From the NCBI GenBank assembly GCA_964401355.1, contig CAYNYJ010000001.1, forward strand, positions 1-64,000: a DNA stretch of 64,000 nt. Reading direction: 5' to 3'. The notes beneath the pieces are model-generated. The model was not told the origin of the DNA. It saw only the letters and a list, made by a program, of their open reading frames with translations, and made no database searches. The position numbers and the translations under genes were made by a program. This DNA comes from SZUA-152 sp964401355. GTDB lineage: Bacteria; Pseudomonadota; Gammaproteobacteria; SZUA-152. This document shows, one piece after another, positions 1-6,909 of this stretch. Numbering within the stretch: position 1 is the stretch's first letter; every line of letters starts with the position of its first letter.

Positions 1-40
1 AGGCATGCCGATAATCAGTTGGTATTGCTGTGAAAGTTAA

Positions 41-1033
41 CGGGACAGCAGTGACAATAAATATAAAGATTTAAAGGTGTTCCACTTTGAGCAGGCTATC
101 GGTTTTAAAAAACACCTGGTCGTTCAAACGCATCATAAAACTGGGGAGAAATTAAGCTTGGCTACCCTGAATGGTACTGCGCGACATCTAAAGACTTTTA
201 TTCAATGATTGTCACAAGAAACAGGGTATAAATCGCGCATTAAGTATTCTGATGCTGAGTATTTTAATCTCTCCGAAAAGGAGTCTCGTACCGCAAAGGC
301 AAAACGCCAACGGCCTGTAGCCAGTGTTGAACAGATAAAGCATGTTTTGACGGTGATGCCGAACGGCACGGCCATTGAAAAGCGTGATCGAGCATTGATC
401 GCATTCACTTTGTTATCGGGCGCAAGGGATAGTGCTATTGCTTCACTGAAAATAAAGCACATCGATTTTAACGCGGATACGCTCTATCAAGATGCCAGGG
501 AGGTTAATACCAAATTCAGTAAAACTTTTACCACCTGCTTTTTCCCTGTGGGTAATGATGTGCGCGATATTATTTTTCAGTGGGTGGAATACCTGAAGAG
601 TGAATGCTTGATGGGAAACGATGAACCACTCTTTCCTAAAACGGAAATGGGCCAGGGTATTGATAATAACTTTCAGGTTGTTGGGTTATCACGCGAGCAC
701 TGGAGCAGTGCTGCTGCTATACGCAAAATATTCAAAGACGCTTTTTCACTGGCTGAATTGCCGAGCTTTAACCCGCATAGTTTCCGTAATACCTTAACGG
801 TATTGGGTGAGAGCTTGTGTCATTCCGCTGAAGAATTTAAAGCCTGGAGCCAGAATCTAGGTCACGAAGGGGTGCTAACTACTTTTTACAGCTATGGCGA
901 AGTCCAGGAAAGTAGGCAGATCGATATTTTTAAGCAGCTAAAGGAGCCACGTACTGGGGTGGTTTCTTCTGATGTTTCAGAATTGGCTCGGGCTTTAGCA
1001 CAAGAAATGGCAAATCAGTCGAATGTTAGCTAA
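41..1033 (+). pseudogene. Broken tyrosine recombinase (phage-type integrase)
   Basis: A tyrosine site-specific recombinase that has lost its reading frame integrity. The catalytic part is readable: Arg in LLSGARDSAI, the HSFRNT box (H-x-x-R), LGHEGVLTTF and the SYG tyrosine. Reading the same frame upstream gives convincing integrase core-binding sequence (DLKVFHFEQAIGFKKHL, then ARHLKTFIQ), interrupted by TGA at 206-208 exactly where relatives have Trp (FIQ-W-LSQETGYKSR). The frame also meets TAA at 38-40, and the usual N-terminal 30-50 residues are absent, so it is truncated as well. It converges with the next integrase and overlaps its stop by 4 bases. Calling it a pseudogene is my inference from one nonsense codon plus the missing N-terminus; a sequencing error at 206-208 would not restore the N-terminus. 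Confidence 0.8.
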
Positions 1034-2277
1034 CGACTGCCTATTAATGTTAGTGATTTTTTACTTGCCAGAGTCATATTGCCAGTGGCTGCTTTTTCAA
1101 TATGCTCGCTCCACCATTGCATCAAGGGTTTGCGGCGTTCTAAATAGATGGCTCGATTATATGCGTTTCTTACTTCATCTTTACCGGTATGAGCAAGAGC
1201 GGCTTCGATAACGTCAGGATCAAAGCCTTCTTCATTAAAAATGGTGCTGGCGAGCGAGCGCAAGCCGTGAGCGACGAGCTGATTTCCAAAACCCATACGT
1301 TTTAGTGCCATATTGGCTGTGCTGGCGTTCGTGTGTTTCTTCAGGTTGCTATTAGACGGAAAAATGTAGTCGCTTCGTGAGCTGATGGGCTTCATGACTT
1401 CAAGTAAACCAAGGGCATGAATTGATAAAGGCACGACATGAGGTTTTTTACTCTTCATGCGTTCCGCCGGTAAATTCCATAAACTGCTTTCAAAATCTAT
1501 TTCATCCCAGCGCGCACCGGCTGCTTCACTTGGCCTGACCATCGTGTGCAATTGCCATTCAATGACGCAACGGGTTGTGGTTTTAATGCTGGCAAAAGCT
1601 AGGGTTTTCAGTAAGTCCGGTAACTGTTCAGGCTTGAGAGTGGGCAGGTGTTGTTTGACGGGTGCTTGGTAAGCCTTGTTGATCCCCGCGAGTGGGTTGT
1701 TATCGACCAGACCGGTATTGACCGCATAAATCATGATCTCATTAAGGCGTTGGCATAATCGTTTAACGGTTTCCAGATTGCCTTTAGCGGCGATGGGGTT
1801 TATGACATCGATTGTCTTTACCGCTGAAATTCCGTGGATGGGTATTTTGCCGAGACTGGGGAAGATATGCAGTTCCAGTGAGCGCCAAGTGTCTGTGGCG
1901 TGGACAGCTGATATTTTGGCCTTTTTAACGTCCAGCCATTTTGTGGCGACATGCTTAAGCGTATTGCTGAGCGCCGTTCCGCTTAAACGGTTTTCTTCAT
2001 CACGGTGTTCTTTCGGGTCAATATTTTTGGCCAGCAATTCTCTTGCCGATTTTCGTTTACCCCGCGCCTCTGCCAGTGACAATTCAGGGAATGCGCCAAA
2101 ACTCAGGCAAGTACGTTTTTTGGTGTATGGCCGGTGGTAATCGAATAACCACAATTTAGAGCCATTGGGTTTGATTCGTAACTGAAGCCCGCCACCATCC
2201 GAGAGGGTGTAAATCTTGCCCCTGGCTTTTGCCTGCTTAACTTCTGTGTTGGTGAGTGGTTTGGTGATTCTAGCCAT
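1030..2277 (-). CDS. P4-type tyrosine integrase of an ssrA-inserted element
   Basis: Site-specific recombinase that would integrate and excise a genomic island. The 415-residue product has the N-terminal arm-binding domain of the P4 integrase group (LSDGGGLQLRIKPNGSKLW near residue 26, then the FGAFPELSLAEAR box), a central SAM-like domain and a C-terminal catalytic domain with Arg in MVRPSEAAGARW, HGLRS (H-x-L-R), the AHTGKDEVRNAY segment and its tyrosine. Length is normal for the group and the frame is intact. The gene starts 166 bases from the 3' end of ssrA and points away from it, the usual arrangement for islands that use the tmRNA gene as attachment site; the island body therefore lies to the left, mostly outside the window. 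Several nested inverted repeats sit directly before the start codon. Confidence 0.9.
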   Translation of the reverse strand: MARITKPLTNTEVKQAKARGKIYTLSDGGGLQLRIKPNGSKLWLFDYHRPYTKKRTCLSFGAFPELSLAEARGKRKSARELLAKNIDPKEHRDEENRLSGTALSNTLKHVATKWLDVKKAKISAVHATDTWRSLELHIFPSLGKIPIHGISAVKTIDVINPIAAKGNLETVKRLCQRLNEIMIYAVNTGLVDNNPLAGINKAYQAPVKQHLPTLKPEQLPDLLKTLAFASIKTTTRCVIEWQLHTMVRPSEAAGARWDEIDFESSLWNLPAERMKSKKPHVVPLSIHALGLLEVMKPISSRSDYIFPSNSNLKKHTNASTANMALKRMGFGNQLVAHGLRSLASTIFNEEGFDPDVIEAALAHTGKDEVRNAYNRAIYLERRKPLMQWWSEHIEKAATGNMTLASKKSLTLIGSR

Positions 2278-2281
2278 TTTA

Positions 2282-2335
2282 GTAGTACCGTTTTTAGTAG
2301 TGCTGGCATGGTACTACAATGAGTACTACTAAAAA
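2282..2335. promoter_or_regulatory. Nested inverted repeats before the integrase gene
   Basis: Four copies of a TAGTAGTAC-like half-site occur in 54 bases next to the integrase start. GTAGTACC (2282-2289) is matched by GGTACTAC (2310-2317), and TTTTTAGTAGT (2291-2301) by ACTACTAAAAA (2325-2335). Such paired dyads over a promoter suggest a repressor or excisionase operator, or integrase arm sites; which one cannot be decided from sequence. Confidence 0.55.
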
Positions 2336-2406
2336 AGCGGGTTCTACTGGGATGATCTAGTACGCTATAGGCGGCAAAACAAGGCTAAATCATTGTTTTA
2401 AGGCAC

Positions 2407-2433
2407 AAAAAAAGCCGTCCTAGGACAGCTTTA
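2407..2433 (-). terminator. Rho-independent terminator after ssrA
   Basis: On the minus strand the sequence forms a GC-containing stem (AAGCTGTCC with GGACGGCTT, one G-U pair) followed by seven T residues (A-run at 2407-2413 on the plus strand). It lies 11 bases beyond the CCA end of the tmRNA gene, in the right orientation to end its transcript. Because the island joins at the 3' end of ssrA, this terminator is on the island side of the junction. Confidence 0.75.
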
Positions 2434-2443
2434 AATGTGTAAA

Positions 2444-2480
2444 TGGTGGAGCTGGCGGGAGTCGAACCCGCGTCCGCAAA
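2444..2480. other. Probable attachment site at the ssrA 3' end
   Basis: The last 37 bases of ssrA (T-arm, acceptor stem and CCA) are the known integration target of P4-type integrases, and such an integrase gene follows at 1030-2277. The exact crossover bases are not visible without the second copy, which should lie left of position 1. Inference from family knowledge and position. Confidence 0.5.
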
Positions 2481-2807
2481 TCCTCCGCCTTTGGATCTAC
2501 ATGCTTAGCCGAGTCTTTGAGTTTAATCGTACGCTACCCGACTGGCAGGGAAGACGCACGACGAGCTCAGTTAGGTTTTAACGAATTGGCCCTGAACATA
2601 CCTCATCGCGATCTTGTGAGAGTCGACCCCGGTGATCTTAGTGCACAAGCACATGTAAGGCCGAGGGCACTAAGACAGGTGTTTAAGCTGCTAGTGCGTA
2701 GTTGTCGTCGTTGGCAACTATAAGTTTGCAGGTTGGATTTACGAGGTAATCTGCGCCTCGGCATGCACCTTAGGTTTTGTGACCCACGTCGAAGCCAGGT
2801 CAGCCCC
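2444..2807 (-). ncRNA. ssrA: tmRNA (10Sa RNA)
   Basis: Transfer-messenger RNA that rescues stalled ribosomes together with SmpB. On the minus strand it begins GGGGCTGACCTGG at 2807 and ends with a tRNA-like T-arm, an acceptor strand pairing with the 5' end, and encoded CCA at 2444, giving about 364 nt, normal for a one-piece tmRNA. The resume reading frame at 2683-2715 encodes ANDDNYALAA followed by TAA, a proteolysis tag of the pseudomonad type. The gene keeps its full 3' end although an integrative element adjoins it, as expected when the element restores the target. Its partner smpB lies just upstream in the same direction. Small ORFs read from either strand here are shadows of the RNA. 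Confidence 0.97.
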
Positions 2808-2831
2808 ATTGGTTCTCAGTTTGAGACCCGC

Positions 2832-2861
2832 AGTATAGCGTAAAGTTCGGGGGTATTTACA
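2832..2861 (-). promoter_or_regulatory. Probable ssrA promoter
   Basis: On the minus strand a good -10 box TATACT (2837-2832) lies 25 bases before the mature tmRNA 5' end, leaving a short leader for RNase P to remove. The -35 region is weak (TGTAAA, 2861-2856, spacer 18). The -10 box is the main support. Confidence 0.5.
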
Positions 2862-2921
2862 GTGAAATGATGGGCCCGGAGAAGTCACTCGGGGCGAGGG
2901 GGTTGGGCAATAACAGCGGGA

Positions 2922-3398
2922 TTAGCGCCCCTTCATGATGCGTTGTTTGTCGCGTTTCCAGTCACGATCCTTTTCCGCGGCTCGTTTGTCGTGCGTGTGT
3001 TTGCCTTTGGCGAGGCCGATTTCGGTTTTCACCTTGCCGTGTTTCCAGTACAGGGCCGTCGGTATCATGGTGTAACCCTTACGTTCCACCGCGCCGACGA
3101 GTTTATTGATTTCCGAACGATGCAGCAGTAGCTTGCGTACCCGCGTGGGCTCGGGGTGAATGTGGGTGGAGGCGGTGAGCAGTGGGGTGATCAGCAGGTT
3201 GCTGATAAAGGCTTCGCCATTCTTGAGAAATACGTGGGCATCAACGATTTGAATGCGTCCGGCCCGCAGACTTTTGACCTCCCAACCGTGCAAGACAATT
3301 CCTGCCTCGAAGCGGTCTTCGATGAAAAAATCGTGACGGGCCTTTTTATTGAGCGCGATAGTGTTGCTATTGCTGGTTTTGTTTTTCTTCTTCGACAT
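2922..3398 (-). CDS. smpB: SsrA-binding protein SmpB
   Basis: Small basic protein that binds the tRNA-like domain of tmRNA, brings it to the A site of stalled ribosomes and mimics the missing anticodon arm. The 158-residue product has the oligonucleotide-binding beta-barrel (ARHDFFIEDRFEAGIVL, then GWEVKSLRAG), the LYWKHGKVKTEIGLAKGK box and the basic C-terminal tail (KRAAEKDRDWKRDKQRIMKG) that inserts into the ribosome. Length is typical. It is read toward ssrA, 114 bases away, so the two partners of trans-translation are adjacent. The divergent gene on the other side is a transporter, with no obvious functional link. Confidence 0.97.
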   Translation of the reverse strand: MSKKKNKTSNSNTIALNKKARHDFFIEDRFEAGIVLHGWEVKSLRAGRIQIVDAHVFLKNGEAFISNLLITPLLTASTHIHPEPTRVRKLLLHRSEINKLVGAVERKGYTMIPTALYWKHGKVKTEIGLAKGKHTHDKRAAEKDRDWKRDKQRIMKGR

Positions 3399-3541
3399 GG
3401 GTGGGGATTATACCGGAAGGTGACCTTCACGCGGCATTCGTTGTGTTGTCTTGAATGATTGTTGAACGAGAGTTAAGCCAAGGTTGAGTCGATGCGTTAA
3501 TTCACCGACAATATTGCTCACGAATTCTGCGGGGAGCAGGT

Positions 3542-4924
3542 ATGTCGAAAAAACGCGAATCGATTCACGGCCAGTGGTCCAATCGCTGGATTTTTATTCT
3601 GGCCGCCACGGGTTCGGCGGTGGGCCTGGGCAATATCTGGAAGTTTCCGTACATCACCGGTGAAAATGGTGGTGGCGCCTTTGTGTTGGTGTACTTGCTG
3701 TGCATCGCGGCCATCGGCATTCCGATTATGATGGCTGAAGTGCTGCTGGGTCGCCGTGGCCGACAAAGCCCGATCAATACCATGAAGACCTTGGCTGCCG
3801 AGGAGGGGCGATCGGCAGCCTGGACGATATTGGGTTGGAGCGGGGTGGTCGCGGGTTTTTTGATTTTGTCGTATTACAGCGTGATTGCGGGGTGGGCGCT
3901 GGCTTATGTATTAAGCGCGAGTTCAGGGGCGTTTGCCGATGCGCCAGCGGCAGAAATACAGGACATGTTTTCGGCGTTGGTGACGAACCCGGGGCAGCTG
4001 ATTTTCTGGCACAGCCTGTTTATGTTGATGACCCTGCTGGTGGTGGCGCGGGGCGTGAAAAAGGGCTTGGAGGTTGCCATCCGGTTTTTGATGCCCGCCC
4101 TGTTTGTGTTGCTGTTGATCATGGTGGGGTATGCCATCAACAGTGGCGAGTTTGTGCGCGGCCTGAGTTTTTTGTTCACGCCGGATTTTAGTAAACTGAG
4201 CGGGGAAGGGGTGTTGATCGCCATGGGACACGCCTTTTTCACCCTGAGCCTGGGCATGGGTGCGATTATGATTTATGGCTCGTACATGCCCAAAGGTGCA
4301 TCTATCGCTAAGACCTCCATTATCGTGGCGCTGGCGGATACCCTGGTGGCGCTGTTGGCCGGTATGGCGATTTTTCCGATTGTGTTTGCCAATGGCCTGG
4401 AGCCAGGCATCGGCCCGGGACTGATCTTTCAGACTCTGCCCATCGCCTTCGGACAAATGCCCGGTGGCAGCTTTTTTGGTACGGTATTCTTTGTGCTACT
4501 GGTATTTGCGGCCTGGACGTCGGCGATTTCGCTGATTGAACCGGCCGTCGCCTGGTTAGTGGAAAATAAAAAATGGACGCGCGTCAAGGCGGCCACCTGG
4601 TGTGGTTTTGCCACCTGGTTTATGGGGCTGGGTACGGTGTTGTCGTTTAACGCATGGTCGGGTTACACGCTGTGGGGCAAGACCTTTTTTGATCTGCTGG
4701 ATTTCCTGACCTCCAACATTATGTTGCCATTGGGTGGGTTGGCCATTGCGGTGTTCGCGGCCTGGGTGATGAAGACATCGTCCACGGCCGATGAATTGGC
4801 CCTGGCGGAAAATGGCGTGGCGTATACCAGCTGGCGAATACTGGTGCGCTTCGTGACGCCGTTGGCGGTGGTGTTGATTTTTCTTTATGCCATTGGGGCG
4901 CTTGGCGCTGTTGGTCTGGTATAA
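3542..4924 (+). CDS. Sodium-dependent transporter, NSS/SNF family
   Basis: Inner-membrane secondary transporter of the neurotransmitter:sodium symporter family, bacterial members of which import amino acids with Na+. The 460-residue product opens with the diagnostic TM1 motif GSAVGLGNIWKF (residues 24-35), including the unwound substrate and sodium segment, followed by PYITGENGGGAF and the MAEVLLGRRGR loop. About 11 or 12 hydrophobic segments follow up to the C-terminus, which ends in a membrane segment. A purine-rich Shine-Dalgarno (GGGGAGCAGG) precedes ATG. Substrate cannot be named from sequence. The gene sits between smpB and ratA, two genes that are often close neighbours in relatives, so it looks like an addition at this place. 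Confidence 0.92.
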   Translation: MSKKRESIHGQWSNRWIFILAATGSAVGLGNIWKFPYITGENGGGAFVLVYLLCIAAIGIPIMMAEVLLGRRGRQSPINTMKTLAAEEGRSAAWTILGWSGVVAGFLILSYYSVIAGWALAYVLSASSGAFADAPAAEIQDMFSALVTNPGQLIFWHSLFMLMTLLVVARGVKKGLEVAIRFLMPALFVLLLIMVGYAINSGEFVRGLSFLFTPDFSKLSGEGVLIAMGHAFFTLSLGMGAIMIYGSYMPKGASIAKTSIIVALADTLVALLAGMAIFPIVFANGLEPGIGPGLIFQTLPIAFGQMPGGSFFGTVFFVLLVFAAWTSAISLIEPAVAWLVENKKWTRVKAATWCGFATWFMGLGTVLSFNAWSGYTLWGKTFFDLLDFLTSNIMLPLGGLAIAVFAAWVMKTSSTADELALAENGVAYTSWRILVRFVTPLAVVLIFLYAIGALGAVGLV

Positions 4925-4974
4925 AAGGGTCATTCTGTAAGTCGTAATAGTAATAAGTTGAGGTTGTGTAAAAA

Positions 4975-5409
4975 GTGCCATCTATCGCAAAAAGTGCATT
5001 GGTTAATCACAGCGCGGCAGAAATGTTTGCGTTGGTGGACGATGTGTCCGCTTATGTCAATTTTCTTCCCTGGTGTGGAGGTTCCGAAGAGCTGTCCCGT
5101 GATGAAGATGAGGTGCAGGCCAAGGTGGTTATCGCCTACAGCGGGCTGAATAAGGCCTTCACCACCCGTAATCGTCTGCAACATAACAAAATGATTGAAA
5201 TGAGCTTGATTGATGGCCCGTTTAAACACCTGCATGGCTTTTGGCGTTTTGAGGCGTTGTCGGAAGATGCCTGTAAAATTTCATTAGACTTGGAATACGA
5301 GTTTTCCAGTCGTTTGATCGGCATGGTGTTGGGCCCGGTGTTCAGTCAGATTGCCAATACCCTGGTGGATTCGTTTTGCAAACGTGCGGAGGTGGTGTAT
5401 GACAACTGA
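4975..5409 (+). CDS. ratA: RatA/COQ10-like START-domain protein
   Basis: Member of the polyketide-cyclase/START (SRPBCC) family related to mitochondrial COQ10, a ubiquinone-binding protein; the E. coli homologue RatA was described as inhibiting 70S ribosome assembly, but a quinone-related role is equally discussed. The 144 residues show the family start MPSIAKSALVNHSAAEMFALV, the FLPWCGGSEEL box, GPFKHLHGFWRF and a C-terminal amphipathic helix ending in DSFCKRAEVVY. GTG is the start, because it gives the conserved N-terminus. It overlaps the next gene by 11 bases, so the pair is probably translationally coupled. Confidence 0.9.
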   Translation: MPSIAKSALVNHSAAEMFALVDDVSAYVNFLPWCGGSEELSRDEDEVQAKVVIAYSGLNKAFTTRNRLQHNKMIEMSLIDGPFKHLHGFWRFEALSEDACKISLDLEYEFSSRLIGMVLGPVFSQIANTLVDSFCKRAEVVYDN

Positions 5410-5725
5410 TTCGACGGCATTCATTGCTATCGAAGTGGCCTACGCTGAGCCGGATACACAGGTGATTATTCCACTGACGGTGGCCGAAGGGACGACCATT
5501 GAACAGGCCGTGCAGCAATCGGGTGTGCTGGAGACGTTTCCCGATATCGATCTTGCGGTCAATAAAGTGGGGATTTTTGGCAAGCTGTCGAAGCTGGATA
5601 AAACCTTACGTGAAAAGGATCGAATTGAAATTTATCGTAAACTCATCGCCGACCCCAAAGAGGTGCGCAAGCAGCGGGCTGCGCAGGGCAAACAAATGCG
5701 CAAGGGTGGCGGCGATGATCAGTGA
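5399..5725 (+). CDS. rnfH: RnfH family ubiquitin-like protein
   Basis: Small beta-grasp protein (108 residues) of the RnfH/RatB family, whose exact role is not settled. Visible are IAIEVAYAEPDTQVIIPL near the N-terminus, the conserved AVNKVGIFGKL segment, and DRIEIYRKLIADPKEVRKQRA near the C-terminus, followed by a basic tail. The ATG at 5399 lies inside the end of ratA and gives the standard N-terminus; longer readings of this frame only extend into ratA. It ends 39 bases before the end of the convergent bamE gene. The ratA-rnfH-bamE-fur arrangement is common in gammaproteobacteria. Confidence 0.92.
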   Translation: MTTDSTAFIAIEVAYAEPDTQVIIPLTVAEGTTIEQAVQQSGVLETFPDIDLAVNKVGIFGKLSKLDKTLREKDRIEIYRKLIADPKEVRKQRAAQGKQMRKGGGDDQ

Positions 5726-5764
5726 CCGTGCTTTGGCGTCGGGCTTTGGGTGGATGCCTTGCCC

Positions 5765-6160
5765 TTAGTTCCGCAGGGAACCACTAGGTTTTTTGATTTC
5801 GGCCTCCGTGGGCAGGTCTGAGAGTACATCGATCTTGCTCAGCTGCTCATTGTCAAAATAAAGGGTTAGATGGGCCGATTGGCGATCATCCGTATTGCCT
5901 GCCCTGAAGTTGTAAATATAGTCCCAGCGGTCGCGGTGAAAGGGGTCAACGATCAATGGCGTCCCCAGAATGCGTTCTACGCGTGGTTTTCCCATACCAA
6001 TTTTGAGTTTCTCGAACATCTCCTGAGTGATAGCATTGCCCTGTTGCACGTCGATTTTATGAACCGAGCAGGCGGATGCCAATAGGGTGACAAACAACGC
6101 GAGCGCGAGTAAAAGCGGTTTCCCACAGGCGGTGGGTTTCATCGGGGAATGTGTCGTCAT
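5765..6160 (-). CDS. bamE: Outer-membrane assembly lipoprotein BamE (SmpA/OmlA)
   Basis: Lipoprotein subunit of the BAM complex that folds beta-barrel proteins into the outer membrane. The 131-residue product has a signal peptide with a lipobox LLASAC (lipidated Cys31), then VDVQQG-like IDVQQGNAITQEM, the MGKPRVERILGTPLIVDPFH region and RWDYIYNF, all typical of BamE. The start at 6160 was chosen because it gives an ordinary signal peptide; a second ATG at 6142 is possible, and the frame is open further upstream to 6241 without extra homology. It is divergent from fur, the classic order in this class. Confidence 0.95.
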   Translation of the reverse strand: MTTHSPMKPTACGKPLLLALALFVTLLASACSVHKIDVQQGNAITQEMFEKLKIGMGKPRVERILGTPLIVDPFHRDRWDYIYNFRAGNTDDRQSAHLTLYFDNEQLSKIDVLSDLPTEAEIKKPSGSLRN

Positions 6161-6414
6161 TGGTTCGGTCACTTTAGTTGGGTAAAATGGGTTGGCAAAT
6201 ATGCTTCGGAAAGTATAGATTTGTAAAAATTGCGTTGGCAAAAGCCGTCAATACCGAAAGTTTGAATCGTAGTGCAGGTGCGCAGCATCTTAACTGAAAT
6301 TGCTCAGGGGTTGTAGTTGTCGTCATCGCGGTGATAAGCGTTGTGATGGCGGTTGTTATAACAATAGCGCGAATCGATGTGTTTCAACGTCCATGGAAAT
6401 CAGGTAGGTAATTA

Positions 6415-6840
6415 ATGACACTATCCAGTAATGAACTGAGAGCCGCAGGGCTCAAATCGACACTGCCTCGGCGCAAGATTCTGGAAGTGATGGAATCCCA
6501 GGACACGCGTCACATGAGTGCGGAAGATATTTACCGTAGTTTGCTGGAGTCTGGCGAAGATGTGGGCCTGGCCACGGTGTATCGGGTGATGACGCAGTTT
6601 GAATCTGCCGGGCTGGTGACCAAACTCAACTTCGAGGGTGGGCATTCTGTCTATGAACTCAATCAGGGCGAGCATCATGATCACATTCTTTGTGTGAAGT
6701 GCGGCAAGGTCGATGAATTTGTGGACGACATTATCGAAGAGCGCCAGCGTGTGATCGCCACCAAGGCCGGATTTTCGATGACGGACCACTGTCTCTACAT
6801 TTATGGCATCTGTGCCGAGTGTCAGAGGAAAGAAGAGTAG
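6415..6840 (+). CDS. fur: Ferric uptake regulator Fur
   Basis: Iron-responsive dimeric repressor of iron-acquisition genes. The 141-residue protein has a winged-helix domain (residues 1-80, with LPRRKILEVM and ATVYRVMTQFESAGLV) and a metal-binding dimer domain containing HHDH (87-90), the CVKC pair (Cys93, Cys96) and the C-terminal pair Cys133/Cys136, the structural zinc ligands. Length is slightly below the usual 148. It lies between divergent bamE and convergent recN. I see no obvious Fur box in the 250-base leader, so autoregulation is not shown. Confidence 0.97.
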   Translation: MTLSSNELRAAGLKSTLPRRKILEVMESQDTRHMSAEDIYRSLLESGEDVGLATVYRVMTQFESAGLVTKLNFEGGHSVYELNQGEHHDHILCVKCGKVDEFVDDIIEERQRVIATKAGFSMTDHCLYIYGICAECQRKEE

Positions 6841-6909
6841 GGCGGAGAGACTGTTCACTCCGACAATACGCACATGCAAAAAAGCGGGTTACGGTTTAGT
6901 TTCTACGGA

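Noticed and set aside
2517..2809. Small ORFs on both strands over 2517-2809
   Set aside because: They lie entirely within tmRNA, whose ends, tRNA-like arm and tag are unambiguous.
3923..4456. 177-codon open frame opposite the NSS transporter
   Set aside because: His/Gln-rich composition typical of reverse-strand reading through membrane-protein codons; no motif or start signal.
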